DNA of 64,000 nucleotides from Parapedobacter sp035556095 (GCF_035556095.1 NZ_DATMFT010000005.1:261832-325831), one strand, 5' to 3'; positions 43,180 through 51,431 are shown, counted from the stretch's first letter. Made by a program: numbers and translations. The notes: generated from the letters alone by a model not told the origin.

Positions 43180-43407
43180 ATGGCTATATCATTAGATTCA
43201 TCTTTGAATGAGCAACAGCTGATGATGTTGCGACTTTTCAAAAAGCCGCTGCCGGAGGCGGATTTTCAGGAACTACGTAAATTGGCGGTCAAGCTATTGA
43301 GTAAAAGGCTGGACGAAACTGTAGAAGCTTGGGAGACCGATAAAGAGATCGATGATTCTTATTACGACAAATTGAGTAAAGGACACTTCAGGAAATCGAA
43401 GCAGTGA
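43180..43407 (+). CDS. Small antitoxin-like protein, unpaired
   Basis: 75 residues (M-A-I-S-L-D-S-S-L-N-E-Q-Q-L-M-M-L-R-L-F). The opening L-N-E-Q-Q-L-x-x-L-R-L-F, a central helix (F-Q-E-L-R-K-L-A-V-K-L-L-S-K-R-L-D-E-T) and an acidic C-terminal part resemble the antitoxins that precede PIN-family toxins in Bacteroidota. Here no toxin follows: after the stop only a frame of about 20 codons starting at a GTG (43404) remains before the convergent MocR gene. It may be a remnant after toxin loss. I cannot assign a function. Confidence 0.6.
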   Translation: MAISLDSSLNEQQLMMLRLFKKPLPEADFQELRKLAVKLLSKRLDETVEAWETDKEIDDSYYDKLSKGHFRKSKQ

Positions 43408-43430
43408 AATACTCCCGTGTATCCATCATT

Positions 43431-44846
43431 TTACATCACCTTAGCAAGATTTCCAAGCTGTTTTAATTTCCGACCTAAATCATCTGTCCAGGGTAGACCG
43501 ATACAAAGACGCATACAGTTTTGAAATTGCTTTTGTAATGTAAACATTCTACCCGGTGCAATGCTTATATGCCTTTTAAGAGCATAATTGTAAAGCTCTG
43601 TTGTATCAATTTCTTTCGGAAGTTCTACCCACAGGGCAAGCCCCCCTTGAGGTCGGCTTATTTTGGTTCCTTGCGGAAAATGTTCTGCAATAGTAAGCGC
43701 AAAATGCTGATAATTTTCCTGTAACCTTTTGCGGAAATGCCGAAGATGATTTTCATACCTACCTGTCATTAAAAAGTTACCAACCGCTTCATTAATAACA
43801 GAATTAGAGGACAAAGAATGTACAAGTTTCAGTTTTAATATCTGGTCTTTGTATTTACCCGGAGCAACCCAACCCACACGATAACCCGGAGCAAGGGTTT
43901 TAGACACAGAACCGCACCACAAAACATTACCGTCCGTATCAAAAGACTTACAGCATTTCGGACGTTCAGCGTCAAAATAAATATCCCCATAAGTATCGTC
44001 CTCAATAAGCGGAATATTATACTTTGACAACAGGGCTACAACTTCTTTTTTGCTTTCATCAGGCATACAATATCCCAAAGGCGTATTGAAATTAGGCACT
44101 AACAGACAGACATCTATTTTAGGTAATAGTTTTTTCAAAGCATCAATATCAATTCCGCTAACAGGATGCGTTGCAATTTCCAATACATTCAAACCTAAAC
44201 TAACGGCAAGTTGCAGAATACCCGGATAACAAGGGCTTTCCAATGCCAACGTATCGCCCGGTTTGGTTAATGCCATAAGACACAGAGCCAAAGCGTTCAT
44301 ACAGCCATTAGTCGTTATCAAATCGCTTTCCTTTACAGTCCCTTCCCAAGCCAATGAACGGGTAGCAATCATTCTTCGCAGTTTTTCATTACCCTGTAAA
44401 GGCTCGTATTCCGTTCCCCCTTCTTTCAGTTCCCTTGTAGCAAGCATAATTTCTTTTTTCAGTTTTGCCAATGGCAAAAGATTACCAGACGGCACACCAA
44501 TAGAAAAAAGCGTTAAATCGTTACGCCCCATAGTAGCATAAACACCGCTGATTAATTCGTTTGGTTCTATATTATTAGCAACAGGTAAGGGTTTGCTTGC
44601 TTCAGGCAATGAAAGTTTCAGGTAATTCAATGGACTTACAAAATAACCCGATTGAGGTTTTGACTGTACGAGTGATAGGGCTTCTAATTCAATAAAAACC
44701 CTTTTGGCAGTATTGATGCTTATTCCGTGTTCCTTGCTCAATATTCTTACAGACGGCAATCGCTCACCTGCTTTCAGCACACCTGTTTTAATTTTATTGG
44801 CAATGTTACCAGCTATCTCGTTGTATATAAAATCTTTCTTCACCAT
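43431..44846 (-). CDS. MocR-type regulator: GntR DNA-binding domain plus aminotransferase fold
   Basis: 471 residues. Winged helix of the GntR family at the N-terminus (L-K-A-G-E-R-L-P-S-V-R-I-L-S-K-E-H-G-I-S-I-N-T-A-K-R-V), then a fold-type I aminotransferase domain with D-D-T-Y-G-D-I-Y-F-D and the PLP lysine in C-G-S-V-S-K-T-L-A-P-G-Y-R-V-G-W. Such proteins bind PLP as a signal, as in PdxR and GabR. It is divergent from an EamA transporter and close to yggS, which handles PLP, so vitamin B6 status is the likely signal. ACTGTG direct repeats lie in the intergenic region. Confidence 0.92.
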   Translation of the reverse strand: MVKKDFIYNEIAGNIANKIKTGVLKAGERLPSVRILSKEHGISINTAKRVFIELEALSLVQSKPQSGYFVSPLNYLKLSLPEASKPLPVANNIEPNELISGVYATMGRNDLTLFSIGVPSGNLLPLAKLKKEIMLATRELKEGGTEYEPLQGNEKLRRMIATRSLAWEGTVKESDLITTNGCMNALALCLMALTKPGDTLALESPCYPGILQLAVSLGLNVLEIATHPVSGIDIDALKKLLPKIDVCLLVPNFNTPLGYCMPDESKKEVVALLSKYNIPLIEDDTYGDIYFDAERPKCCKSFDTDGNVLWCGSVSKTLAPGYRVGWVAPGKYKDQILKLKLVHSLSSNSVINEAVGNFLMTGRYENHLRHFRKRLQENYQHFALTIAEHFPQGTKISRPQGGLALWVELPKEIDTTELYNYALKRHISIAPGRMFTLQKQFQNCMRLCIGLPWTDDLGRKLKQLGNLAKVM

Positions 44847-44855
44847 GTAAATTTA

Positions 44856-44891
44856 ACTGTGTCCATTGAAATAACCAAAACTGTGACTGTG
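44856..44891. promoter_or_regulatory. ACTGTG direct repeats, candidate MocR operator
   Basis: ACTGTG occurs at 44856-44861, 44880-44885 and 44886-44891 in the 104-bp gap between the divergent MocR and EamA genes. PdxR-type MocR regulators are known to bind direct repeats. Assignment is by position and symmetry only. Confidence 0.4.
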
Positions 44892-44950
44892 TTTATTTAT
44901 TTTCTTTGCCGAATTTTGCATCAAAATTTAATACAGTACCAGAATTAAGT

Positions 44951-45826
44951 ATGGGTAAAGTAAAAGAAAATACATCACAAGGTTGGTTGAATGGTTTTAC
45001 CGGTGTGGTATTATTCAGTGGTTCATTACCCGCCACGAGAGTAGCGGTTTTAGAATTTAATCCAGTGTTCCTTACGGTTTCACGGGCTTCCATTGCAGGA
45101 ATACTTGCACTTATCGCCTTGTTGCTATTTAAAGAAAAACGTCCCAACCAAGAGCAGATTTTCTCTTTGGCTATTGTGGCTCTTGGTGTGGTGGTAGGTT
45201 TTCCACTATTGAGTGCATTAGCATTACAGTATATCACTTCGGCTCATTCCATTGTCTTTGTGGGTATTTTACCCATGGCAACCGCTGTGTTTGGTATTAT
45301 TCGTGGAGGCGAGCGACCGCGACCGATATTTTGGGTTTTCTCCATTATAGGTAGCCTTTTGGTTATAGGTTATGCGGTAGCACAAGGTCTAACAGCTTCC
45401 CCTGTTGGCGACATATTAATGCTTGGGGCTGTCATTCTTTGTGGATTAGGTTATGCAGAGGGAGCAAAACTAACAAAAACACTAGGCGGTTGGCAGGTGA
45501 TCTCTTGGTCCTTGGTGATTTCCTTGCCTGTGATGTTGCCTCTTGCGTTTATCTTTATGCCTGCATCCTTTTGGGACATTAGCACGGGGGCTTGGGTTGG
45601 CTTGGCTTATGTATCGTTATTCAGTATGTTCATTGCTTTCATTTTTTGGTATAAAGGCCTGGCACAGGGCGGAACGGCAACCGTAGGACAATTGCAGCTA
45701 TTGCAACCGTTTTTTGGATTGGCATTAGCGTCTTTTTTGCTTCACGAAAAAGTAAGTGTCGGAATATTAGCCGTTACAGCCGGGGTAATTCTGTGTGTGG
45801 CAGGAACAAAAAAATTTGCTAAATAA
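44951..45826 (+). CDS. EamA/DMT-family transporter
   Basis: 291 residues from the ATG at 44951; an upstream in-frame TTG at 44906 is less likely. About ten transmembrane helices with the EamA repeat in each half (A-T-R-V-A-V-L-E-F-N-P-V-F-L-T-V-S-R-A-S-I-A-G and G-T-A-T-V-G-Q-L-Q-L-L-Q-P-F-F-G-L-A-L-A). Members carry amino acids, nucleotide-like or vitamin-like compounds. Its placement between a PLP-binding regulator and yggS suggests a B6 vitamer or a PLP-related amine, but this is inference. Confidence 0.88.
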   Translation: MGKVKENTSQGWLNGFTGVVLFSGSLPATRVAVLEFNPVFLTVSRASIAGILALIALLLFKEKRPNQEQIFSLAIVALGVVVGFPLLSALALQYITSAHSIVFVGILPMATAVFGIIRGGERPRPIFWVFSIIGSLLVIGYAVAQGLTASPVGDILMLGAVILCGLGYAEGAKLTKTLGGWQVISWSLVISLPVMLPLAFIFMPASFWDISTGAWVGLAYVSLFSMFIAFIFWYKGLAQGGTATVGQLQLLQPFFGLALASFLLHEKVSVGILAVTAGVILCVAGTKKFAK

Positions 45827-45843
45827 AAATTAACAAAAAGATA

Positions 45844-46242
45844 ATGATAGCAGATATTCAAAAGAGTAACATCAACGATATAGAAGAAATATTCCGGCTT
45901 TACAAAATAGCAACCGATTTCCAAAAATCAAGGTTCACAGTCCATTGGCCGGAGTTTGAAAGAACCCTTATTGAAACAGAAATATTCGAACACCGGCAAT
46001 GGAAAATAACCATTGAAAATAGAATTGCCTGTATTTGGGCAACCACATTTAGCGACCCACAAATATGGGGAGAACGAAACAATGAGCCGTCAGTATATAT
46101 CCATCGAATTGCTACAAATCCTGATTTCAGAGGGCATAATTTCGTAACGGAAATCGTAAAATGGGCTAAAGAATATGCCAAAGAAAACGGCAAGAAATAT
46201 ATACACAGGGCCTACCAGCCCATTATGATAATGCAACCGTGA
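45844..46242 (+). CDS. GNAT-family acetyltransferase, C-terminus missing
   Basis: 132 residues. The GNAT start (I-Q-K-S-N-I-N-D-I-E-E-I-F-R-L-Y) and the acetyl-CoA loop region (V-Y-I-H-R-I-A-T-N-P-D-F-R-G-H-N-F-V-T-E-I-V-K-W-A-K) are clear. In relatives of about 165 residues the chain continues with a strand-helix-strand unit after K-K-Y-I; here it is replaced by H-R-A-Y-Q-P-I-M-I-M-Q-P and a stop. The segment 46205-46300 does not resume the family in any frame I checked by eye, so the end was probably lost by recombination. Eighteen bases separate it from the EamA gene. Confidence 0.7.
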   Translation: MIADIQKSNINDIEEIFRLYKIATDFQKSRFTVHWPEFERTLIETEIFEHRQWKITIENRIACIWATTFSDPQIWGERNNEPSVYIHRIATNPDFRGHNFVTEIVKWAKEYAKENGKKYIHRAYQPIMIMQP

Positions 46243-46379
46243 GTTTGTTCCAAATCGAACCGTAGCAGGGGCAACCATGTTAATACGTGATGAGGTGAAT
46301 TTTAGTTACATATGTTATGAGGTTTGCTAAAATCGGTACTGATAAAAGAATTGGAAGAAAAACAAAAATATACAGAAGT

Positions 46380-47114
46380 ATGAATGAAGAAATTTTACAA
46401 AACATTGCCACTATACAGGAACGGATAAACAATGCCTGTATAAACTGTGACAGAAACCCCGATGAAGTAAAATTGCTATTGGCGACCAAAACTGTACCTG
46501 CCGAACGTATCAGAATTGCATTACAGGCAGGCCATACATTGATAGCGGAAAACAAAGTGCAGGAACTTAAAGAAAAATATGAGGCACTACTGGATGTTCC
46601 ACACACCAACCATTTTATCGGGCATTTACAGACCAATAAAATCAAAGACCTTTTGAAATACGATGTGTCCTGTATTCAGTCGCTTGACCGCTTGGATTTG
46701 GCAGAGAAGTTACATCAACGGTTACAGTTTGAAAACAAAACCATAGAAGTACTGATACAGGTAAATACTTCGTTTGAGGAAAGCAAATTTGGTACAAGCC
46801 CCGATAATGCCGTTGAGTTGGTAAAGCAGGTTGCACAATTGAAAACCCTGAAAATAAAAGGCTTGATGACCATAGGTCTGTTTAGTGCCGAAATGGAAAA
46901 AGTGCGTAAATGTTTTCGTTTGCTCAAAAGCATTCAACAACAGATTATTGCTTTGGATATACCCAATGTAGAAATGCAAGAGTTGTCGATGGGTATGAGT
47001 GGTGATATGGAAACAGCCATCGCAGAGGGAGCAACCATCGTGAGGGTAGGTACGGCAATCTTCGGACAAAGGCCCACGCCCGATACCTATTATTGGAACG
47101 AAAATCAGCCGTAG
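46380..47114 (+). CDS. PLP homeostasis protein, YggS/PROSC family
   Basis: 244 residues from the ATG at 46380; the frame extends to 46317 but the extra basic residues are not family-like. PLP-binding lysine Lys37 lies in L-L-A-T-K-T-V. Other blocks: I-A-E-N-K-V-Q-E-L-K-E-K, H-F-I-G-H-L-Q-T-N-K, S-L-D-R, G-L-M-T-I-G, L-S-M-G-M-S-G-D-M-E-T-A-I and G-A-T-I-V-R-V-G-T-A-I-F-G. The family buffers pyridoxal 5'-phosphate. In the B6-like group with MocR and EamA. Convergent with the FecR gene, three bases between the ends. Confidence 0.95.
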   Translation: MNEEILQNIATIQERINNACINCDRNPDEVKLLLATKTVPAERIRIALQAGHTLIAENKVQELKEKYEALLDVPHTNHFIGHLQTNKIKDLLKYDVSCIQSLDRLDLAEKLHQRLQFENKTIEVLIQVNTSFEESKFGTSPDNAVELVKQVAQLKTLKIKGLMTIGLFSAEMEKVRKCFRLLKSIQQQIIALDIPNVEMQELSMGMSGDMETAIAEGATIVRVGTAIFGQRPTPDTYYWNENQP

Positions 47115-47117
47115 AAT

Positions 47118-48461
47118 TTAATTCTTCGTGCCAACCCAGGCCAATCTTCCACGGCCATGTAATCGATCCATCAAATCCAGCGAGTCGCTTACCCGATCCC
47201 GCAACCGGCCGGGGTCAAGATCCGGACCGCAAAAACTAATTAAGCCGTTGCTTTTATACATGGGTATCCCCGCCTCGCGAATGTAGCCAAAGACTTTTTC
47301 CAACGGATCGTTGTAATGGATCGAAGCAGTTACGGTCGCTTGTTCGGGGATGCAACTTACACTTTTTATCCTCAAATCGTATTTTCGGTCCATCTCCAGC
47401 ACAAAAGCCCGCATCGAGACGTTCCGGTAGGTCAATGTCTTCGTGGTCCACGCCACGGCCTTCCGCGGGTCCACCTGTGTCACATCAGACAATTTCATGG
47501 TCATATTTCCTTCGGCATCCGTGCAGCACCGGTCGTAGGTAACCTGATCGCCCATTCTGGTGAGTATCCTATACCCGTCATCGATGGGGAATTGGCCATC
47601 TACCCTCCCCCGCAGCAGTACAACCCTCGTATCCGTGCGGTTGGCCAACACGGTAAATTCCCCCTCCCGCGTTTCTAACCAACCATTGGCCGTATGGAGC
47701 ACGAGTGTTTGCGGCCGCTGATCCGCATCCCGCCGAACCTCGACCAATGCCCGGCCTACCAAGTTGATTTCCATATTCGGAGCGCCTCGGTCCTCCATCG
47801 GAAAGGACAAGCTGGAGCCGGCATCCAACCGTATTAAGCTCCCATCCGGGAGCCTCACCACGCACTGCTGCTGTGCCCCGGTAACCACCCGGATGTCTGG
47901 CTGCTGGCCCGCCGAAGTGGCAAACTGCGACGGCAGCAGCACCACTTCGAGCACGCCATCGTCTCGGCGCCACAACTCCGCATCGCCAAAGCGATGTACC
48001 AATCCGGTTTCACCCTTACCTACCGGCGCGCTAACCTCAGCGCCCCAGTGTACGGTACAGGCGAATTCGGATGCCGGAATCCGGTTGCCGGGCATCACCA
48101 ATTTTTCGTAGGCAGACGGCACCGTCCGCGCTGCCCGCCATTCGTTGATGGCCAACGTACTCCAACCGATCAACCACACCGCGGCTATACCGGCACACAC
48201 CCGTATGCCCCGAGTAAGTAATAGCCTGATATACTGCTTCCGCTCCGCACGGATAATAGCACCGGCATCGATGCTTTGCTGCCCAGATACGCCCTTCGAG
48301 TATTCCGCTGCCATTTCCTCCAACACCCCCATCTCCACCTCAAGCAGCTTATCTTCTTCGTAGATCAATTGGGCCGCTTTGAGTAGCGCGGCATCCCGTC
48401 CACTCAATTTACCTTCCAGGCTCAGCCGGATGATTTTCTTGATAGTTGCCAAATCGTACAT
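47118..48461 (-). CDS. FecR-family anti-sigma factor with DUF4974
   Basis: 447 residues. The cytoplasmic N-terminal part binds the sigma factor; a transmembrane helix lies near residue 85 (V-C-A-G-I-A-A-V-W-L-I-G-W). Then comes a periplasmic FecR domain (V-R-L-P-D-G-S-L-I-R-L-D-A-G-S-S-L-S-F-P) and a C-terminal DUF4974 (V-A-W-T-T-K-T-L-T-Y-R-N-V-S-M-R-A-F). It overlaps the sigma gene by one base. In such systems it senses the state of a cognate SusC-like TonB receptor through its plug extension and releases the sigma factor. The receptor at 53.3-56.5 kb is the obvious candidate, though it lacks a clear secretin/STN domain. Confidence 0.93.
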   Translation of the reverse strand: MYDLATIKKIIRLSLEGKLSGRDAALLKAAQLIYEEDKLLEVEMGVLEEMAAEYSKGVSGQQSIDAGAIIRAERKQYIRLLLTRGIRVCAGIAAVWLIGWSTLAINEWRAARTVPSAYEKLVMPGNRIPASEFACTVHWGAEVSAPVGKGETGLVHRFGDAELWRRDDGVLEVVLLPSQFATSAGQQPDIRVVTGAQQQCVVRLPDGSLIRLDAGSSLSFPMEDRGAPNMEINLVGRALVEVRRDADQRPQTLVLHTANGWLETREGEFTVLANRTDTRVVLLRGRVDGQFPIDDGYRILTRMGDQVTYDRCCTDAEGNMTMKLSDVTQVDPRKAVAWTTKTLTYRNVSMRAFVLEMDRKYDLRIKSVSCIPEQATVTASIHYNDPLEKVFGYIREAGIPMYKSNGLISFCGPDLDPGRLRDRVSDSLDLMDRLHGRGRLAWVGTKN

Positions 48462-49054
48462 TATTTGTAACCCTCCTTCCTGCTTTTTCTAAGCAACTCC
48501 TTCAATTGCAGCTTAGCCAAACGCACATGGTTCTTAATGGTCTGTTCGCTCAGCTTCCGTATGCGCGCAATTCCTGCAATGCTGAGCCCATCGAGTATCC
48601 TCATCGTAAAGGCGATTCTTCGTTTGATGGGGAGTTTTTCAATCGCCCGGTAGACTTCCTGTACCCTTCGTTTATAAAAGTCATCATCAAAATCCGGATG
48701 GTTTTCCGGAATTTCCAAGTACGCACTGGTAGAGAAATCTACGTATTCTTCTTTGCTTTTCACCTTTCGTAAAGCGTCGCTCATCTTATAGCTCAGCAGT
48801 TTCAACAGCCATGCCTTCGGGCTTTCCACAGCCGCCAATTTGCGCCGCTTATTCCACACGTCGATGAATACGTCGTTTACGATAAGCCCGAGTAAGTCCT
48901 CATCGTAGGGAAGTAGCAATCTTAGTTTCGTTGTCAACGGGCCTTCATAACGCTTGATGACTGCGTTGAGCAACTGTTGCATCTCCCCTTCCTTCCGGGT
49001 TTTTGCAAGGAGCCCGAACAACTGCTTATCGGTATAGGTGTCATATGGATCCAT
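48461..49054 (-). CDS. ECF-family RNA polymerase sigma factor
   Basis: 197 residues. Region 2 (L-L-L-P-Y-D-E-D-L-L-G-L-I-V-N-D-V-F-I-D-V-W) binds core polymerase and the -10 element. Region 4 (L-P-I-K-R-R-I-A-F-T-M-R-I-L-D-G-L-S-I-A-G-I-A-R-I-R-K-L-S-E-Q-T-I-K-N-H-V-R-L-A) contains the -35-binding helix-turn-helix. Together with the adjoining FecR it forms a FecIR-type surface signalling pair. It probably drives the SusCD or MauE genes in the next 10 kb, but no shared promoter motif could be fixed by eye. Confidence 0.94.
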   Translation of the reverse strand: MDPYDTYTDKQLFGLLAKTRKEGEMQQLLNAVIKRYEGPLTTKLRLLLPYDEDLLGLIVNDVFIDVWNKRRKLAAVESPKAWLLKLLSYKMSDALRKVKSKEEYVDFSTSAYLEIPENHPDFDDDFYKRRVQEVYRAIEKLPIKRRIAFTMRILDGLSIAGIARIRKLSEQTIKNHVRLAKLQLKELLRKSRKEGYK

Positions 49055-49104
49055 GCCGGAAAAAAATCATGCGTCTATTGGTACTTTTTGTTTCCCCGCG
49101 GCGA

Positions 49105-49120
49105 CTATACTTATGTATAG
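49105..49120. promoter_or_regulatory. Short palindrome upstream of the sigma gene
   Basis: CTATAC and GTATAG flank a 4-base centre. It is 50 bp upstream of the sigma start. Together with the palindrome at 49211-49226 it is the only symmetry in the divergent intergenic region. Confidence 0.3.
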
Positions 49121-49210
49121 CGGGCAAACCATCAGTTAGTCTCGCTAAGTTAAGAACATAAAGTAAACAAAACAAGGAAAAGTAAAAATAAATACCTGAT
49201 TAAAAGCAAG

Positions 49211-49226
49211 TTGCGGAAATCCGCAA
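49211..49226. promoter_or_regulatory. Perfect 16-bp palindrome upstream of the 377-residue protein
   Basis: TTGCGGAAATCCGCAA has 7-bp arms around AA, 43 bp before the ATG at 49269. It could be an operator or a short mRNA hairpin. Confidence 0.3.
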
Positions 49227-49268
49227 TGAGTAAACCGTATTGTCCAGTATCCAGTATTAAAACAAACC

Positions 49269-50402
49269 ATGATGATCGAACAGTTACTTTTACTTAAACA
49301 AGCCATCGAAACGTTTCTCCATCCTACGGATGCACCTCCCATAATCTCGCACTGGAAGCACTTCGATCAGCAGCTCACCCAAATCGAAACCGCGGTGTAT
49401 ACCGCGTTCAAAAACAATCCGGACCAGGTGGCCGTATGGGATGCCCAGAACTTCCATACGGATCTGGTGCAGCTCATCGACCACCATACACCGGCAGAAC
49501 CGAATGAGTGCGCTACCCCGCTACTTAAGCGCCTTCTTGAAACCCTGCAATTCTGCGAGCAGAAATTCCAGGTACCGATCAACCTAAAGGCTCCAGTGCC
49601 ACGTTTGTACGAAAGCCAACTGCGCAGCCAGGTTAGCCAGCTGGAAGGCACCATTGCGTCTGCCTTGGCAGAAAAGCAAGTCAACCCGGTGCTCATCAAC
49701 AAAATCACGCATGGCTTTCACCTCATCTGTAGCCAACCTACCGGCAAACTGAGTTACGCCACCTACCAATACCTGCGGCAATTCCTGCCCGCCCTCACCG
49801 ACCTGAGCCAAAGCACGCTCTCAAAGGACTGGAACCTGCGTCTTTTCCGGTTTTTCATCCAGTACAATTACAACCACATGGGCATATACAATTGGTGGGA
49901 GCGCACCACCCAGCGGACCCTTCAACATAAAGATGCCATCGACTCCCTCGAATACATCTACCAGTTGATTAATGAAATCGAGCACATCGACCAGCGTACG
50001 CCATTGGGATACCAAACATGGCGAGAGCCACTGAAAAACCAGTTGCTAGCCTACCTCGAACGGCACAGAGCACTACTCGCGGACAAAAAGCTGGTCCAAG
50101 AGATCCAAGAACCCGCTAAACTAATCGTGAACATTCCGGTCGACGAACAAAACGTGCATTTCAACCAAGATTTCGAAGCCGGCGTTTACGCGGCGTACAG
50201 CAGCAAAAAAGAAGCGTCTGAAGCATACAGCAAGGTTATACTGGGCCCAGAAGGTGTAAAAATCTCGGCCCATTCGCTCCGCAAATCAGACAAGAGCAAG
50301 TATTACAGCGCGGCCGACCGGGTAGAAGAATCGCTAGCAGAAAAAAGGGAAACCATCAGCAAGGAATTTGGGCTACTGCTGTCTAGCCGGCGCAATCCAT
50401 AA
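49269..50402 (+). CDS. Unrecognised protein of 377 residues, helix-rich
   Basis: I do not recognise a domain. No signal peptide or membrane helix; the sequence is mostly helical with Q, E and L. A conserved-looking block is W-N-L-R-L-F-R-F-F-I-Q-Y-N-Y-N-H-M-G-I-Y-N-W-W-E-R, aromatic and possibly a binding groove, at about residues 195-220; it is faintly reminiscent of RteC-type proteins, which is not enough for a call. The C-terminal segment (Y-A-A-Y-S-S-K-K-E-A-S-E-A-Y-S-K-V-I-L-G-P-E-G-V-K-I-S) reads like a small regulatory domain. It stands between the sigma gene (divergent) and the MauE-like gene. Confidence 0.6.
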   Translation: MMIEQLLLLKQAIETFLHPTDAPPIISHWKHFDQQLTQIETAVYTAFKNNPDQVAVWDAQNFHTDLVQLIDHHTPAEPNECATPLLKRLLETLQFCEQKFQVPINLKAPVPRLYESQLRSQVSQLEGTIASALAEKQVNPVLINKITHGFHLICSQPTGKLSYATYQYLRQFLPALTDLSQSTLSKDWNLRLFRFFIQYNYNHMGIYNWWERTTQRTLQHKDAIDSLEYIYQLINEIEHIDQRTPLGYQTWREPLKNQLLAYLERHRALLADKKLVQEIQEPAKLIVNIPVDEQNVHFNQDFEAGVYAAYSSKKEASEAYSKVILGPEGVKISAHSLRKSDKSKYYSAADRVEESLAEKRETISKEFGLLLSSRRNP

Positions 50403-50427
50403 GATTTACGGAATCTGCAACTATTTG

Positions 50428-50448
50428 GGGGGCGGCGCATCCGCCCCC
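50428..50448. other. GC-rich hairpin between the unknown gene and the MauE-like gene
   Basis: GGGGGCGG and CCGCCCCC form an 8-bp stem with a 5-base loop, 25 bp after the stop of the 377-residue protein. There is no T-run, so it is not a classical terminator; it may protect mRNA ends. Confidence 0.4.
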
Positions 50449-50615
50449 TAGCAGGCTCCAAAAGCCGGCATTAACCCCTCCCTAGTCTATATCCGAGCCG
50501 CATATCGCCCCCCTCGCTCTTCGTGCATGCCGCTACGACCATCCGCCCACCCCCCGGCTGGGGTCTTCCCTATCCTACCTTCGAAAGAAAATAACACAAC
50601 AAGCATCAAAACGAT

Positions 50616-50621
50616 AGGAGG
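50616..50621 (+). promoter_or_regulatory. Strong Shine-Dalgarno before the MauE-like gene
   Basis: AGGAGG lies five bases before the ATG at 50627. Genes in this phylum usually lack such sites, and I see no other equally good one in the window. Confidence 0.6.
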
Positions 50622-50626
50622 ATAAC

Positions 50627-51376
50627 ATGACAACGACTGGCATACATCAAGAAAAAACACGGGTTATCGAAAAGAAATCCATTCTATTAGGTATCATCAG
50701 GTTGGCGTTCCTGGCATTGTGGGTGGCGGTAGCCGTAGAGAAGCTGTGGGACCTCGCGAAGTTCCACAGCACCCTACGGCGTCAGCCCATCCCCGAGTGG
50801 AGCACGGACATCCTGTTCTGGTTGCTGCCGCTGGCAGAGCTGGGCGCAGCTGTACTGCTGGCCTGGCCGCGCAGCCGGAAACGCACCCATCACGGCATGT
50901 GGCTCTCGGCCGTGCTGATGCTGGCGTTTACGCTGTTCATTCTTTTCGGTGTGTTGGGCTGGTACGAAAAGCGGCCGTGCGGCTGCGGGTCGGTGATCAG
51001 CGGCCTCTCGTGGGATAACCACCTTTGGTTCAACGCTGCTTTCTTCCTGCTGGCAGTTCTTGGCGTGTGGCTTACGTGGCCTGTGCACGGGTACGGTCGT
51101 CGCGGACGGTACCGGAAGCCGGTCCGGCTGTTCGGGCAGTCGGATGGGGCCTCCGCACCTTCCGGACACTTTACCGATAAATTACGCGTGTTTGTTTTTC
51201 CTAAACATTTTCCACGGAAGTTCGCGGTATTCAGGCGCAGGGCCTTATTTAGAACGTTACCCTGCCTGTACGAAGGACGTAACACGCGCTCGCCCAGGGC
51301 AAGCGCGGAGGCACGTGACCGGAATCTCCACGTCAGTGACCGGATGAGTACAACGGCTTTAAAAGCCATAAGTTAA
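50627..51376 (+). CDS. MauE/DoxX-like membrane protein with a CGC motif
   Basis: 249 residues. About four transmembrane helices in residues 20-155: I-I-R-L-A-F-L-A-L-W-V-A-V-A-V-E-K-L-W-D, F-W-L-L-P-L-A-E-L-G-A-A-V-L-L, a third ending G-V-L-G-W-Y-E-K-R-P, and L-W-F-N-A-A-F-F-L-L-A-V-L. The loop sequence P-C118-G-C120-G is typical of MauE-like proteins of Bacteroidota, and MauE is needed with MauD for disulfide formation during methylamine dehydrogenase maturation. The last 90 residues are basic and unlike the family; the extension may be real or the DNA may have drifted. The neighbours are a two-cysteine exported protein and a TlpA-like thioredoxin further on. Confidence 0.75.
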   Translation: MTTTGIHQEKTRVIEKKSILLGIIRLAFLALWVAVAVEKLWDLAKFHSTLRRQPIPEWSTDILFWLLPLAELGAAVLLAWPRSRKRTHHGMWLSAVLMLAFTLFILFGVLGWYEKRPCGCGSVISGLSWDNHLWFNAAFFLLAVLGVWLTWPVHGYGRRGRYRKPVRLFGQSDGASAPSGHFTDKLRVFVFPKHFPRKFAVFRRRALFRTLPCLYEGRNTRSPRASAEARDRNLHVSDRMSTTALKAIS

Positions 51377-51431
51377 ATCATACCTTTTTTTGGGGTGCTT
51401 TTTTTCCAAGTGCGAAAGAAAAGTCCATTAT

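Noticed and set aside
43404..43463. GTG-started short frame after the antitoxin-like gene as a toxin
   Set aside because: Only 19 codons before a stop inside the convergent gene; no PIN motif.
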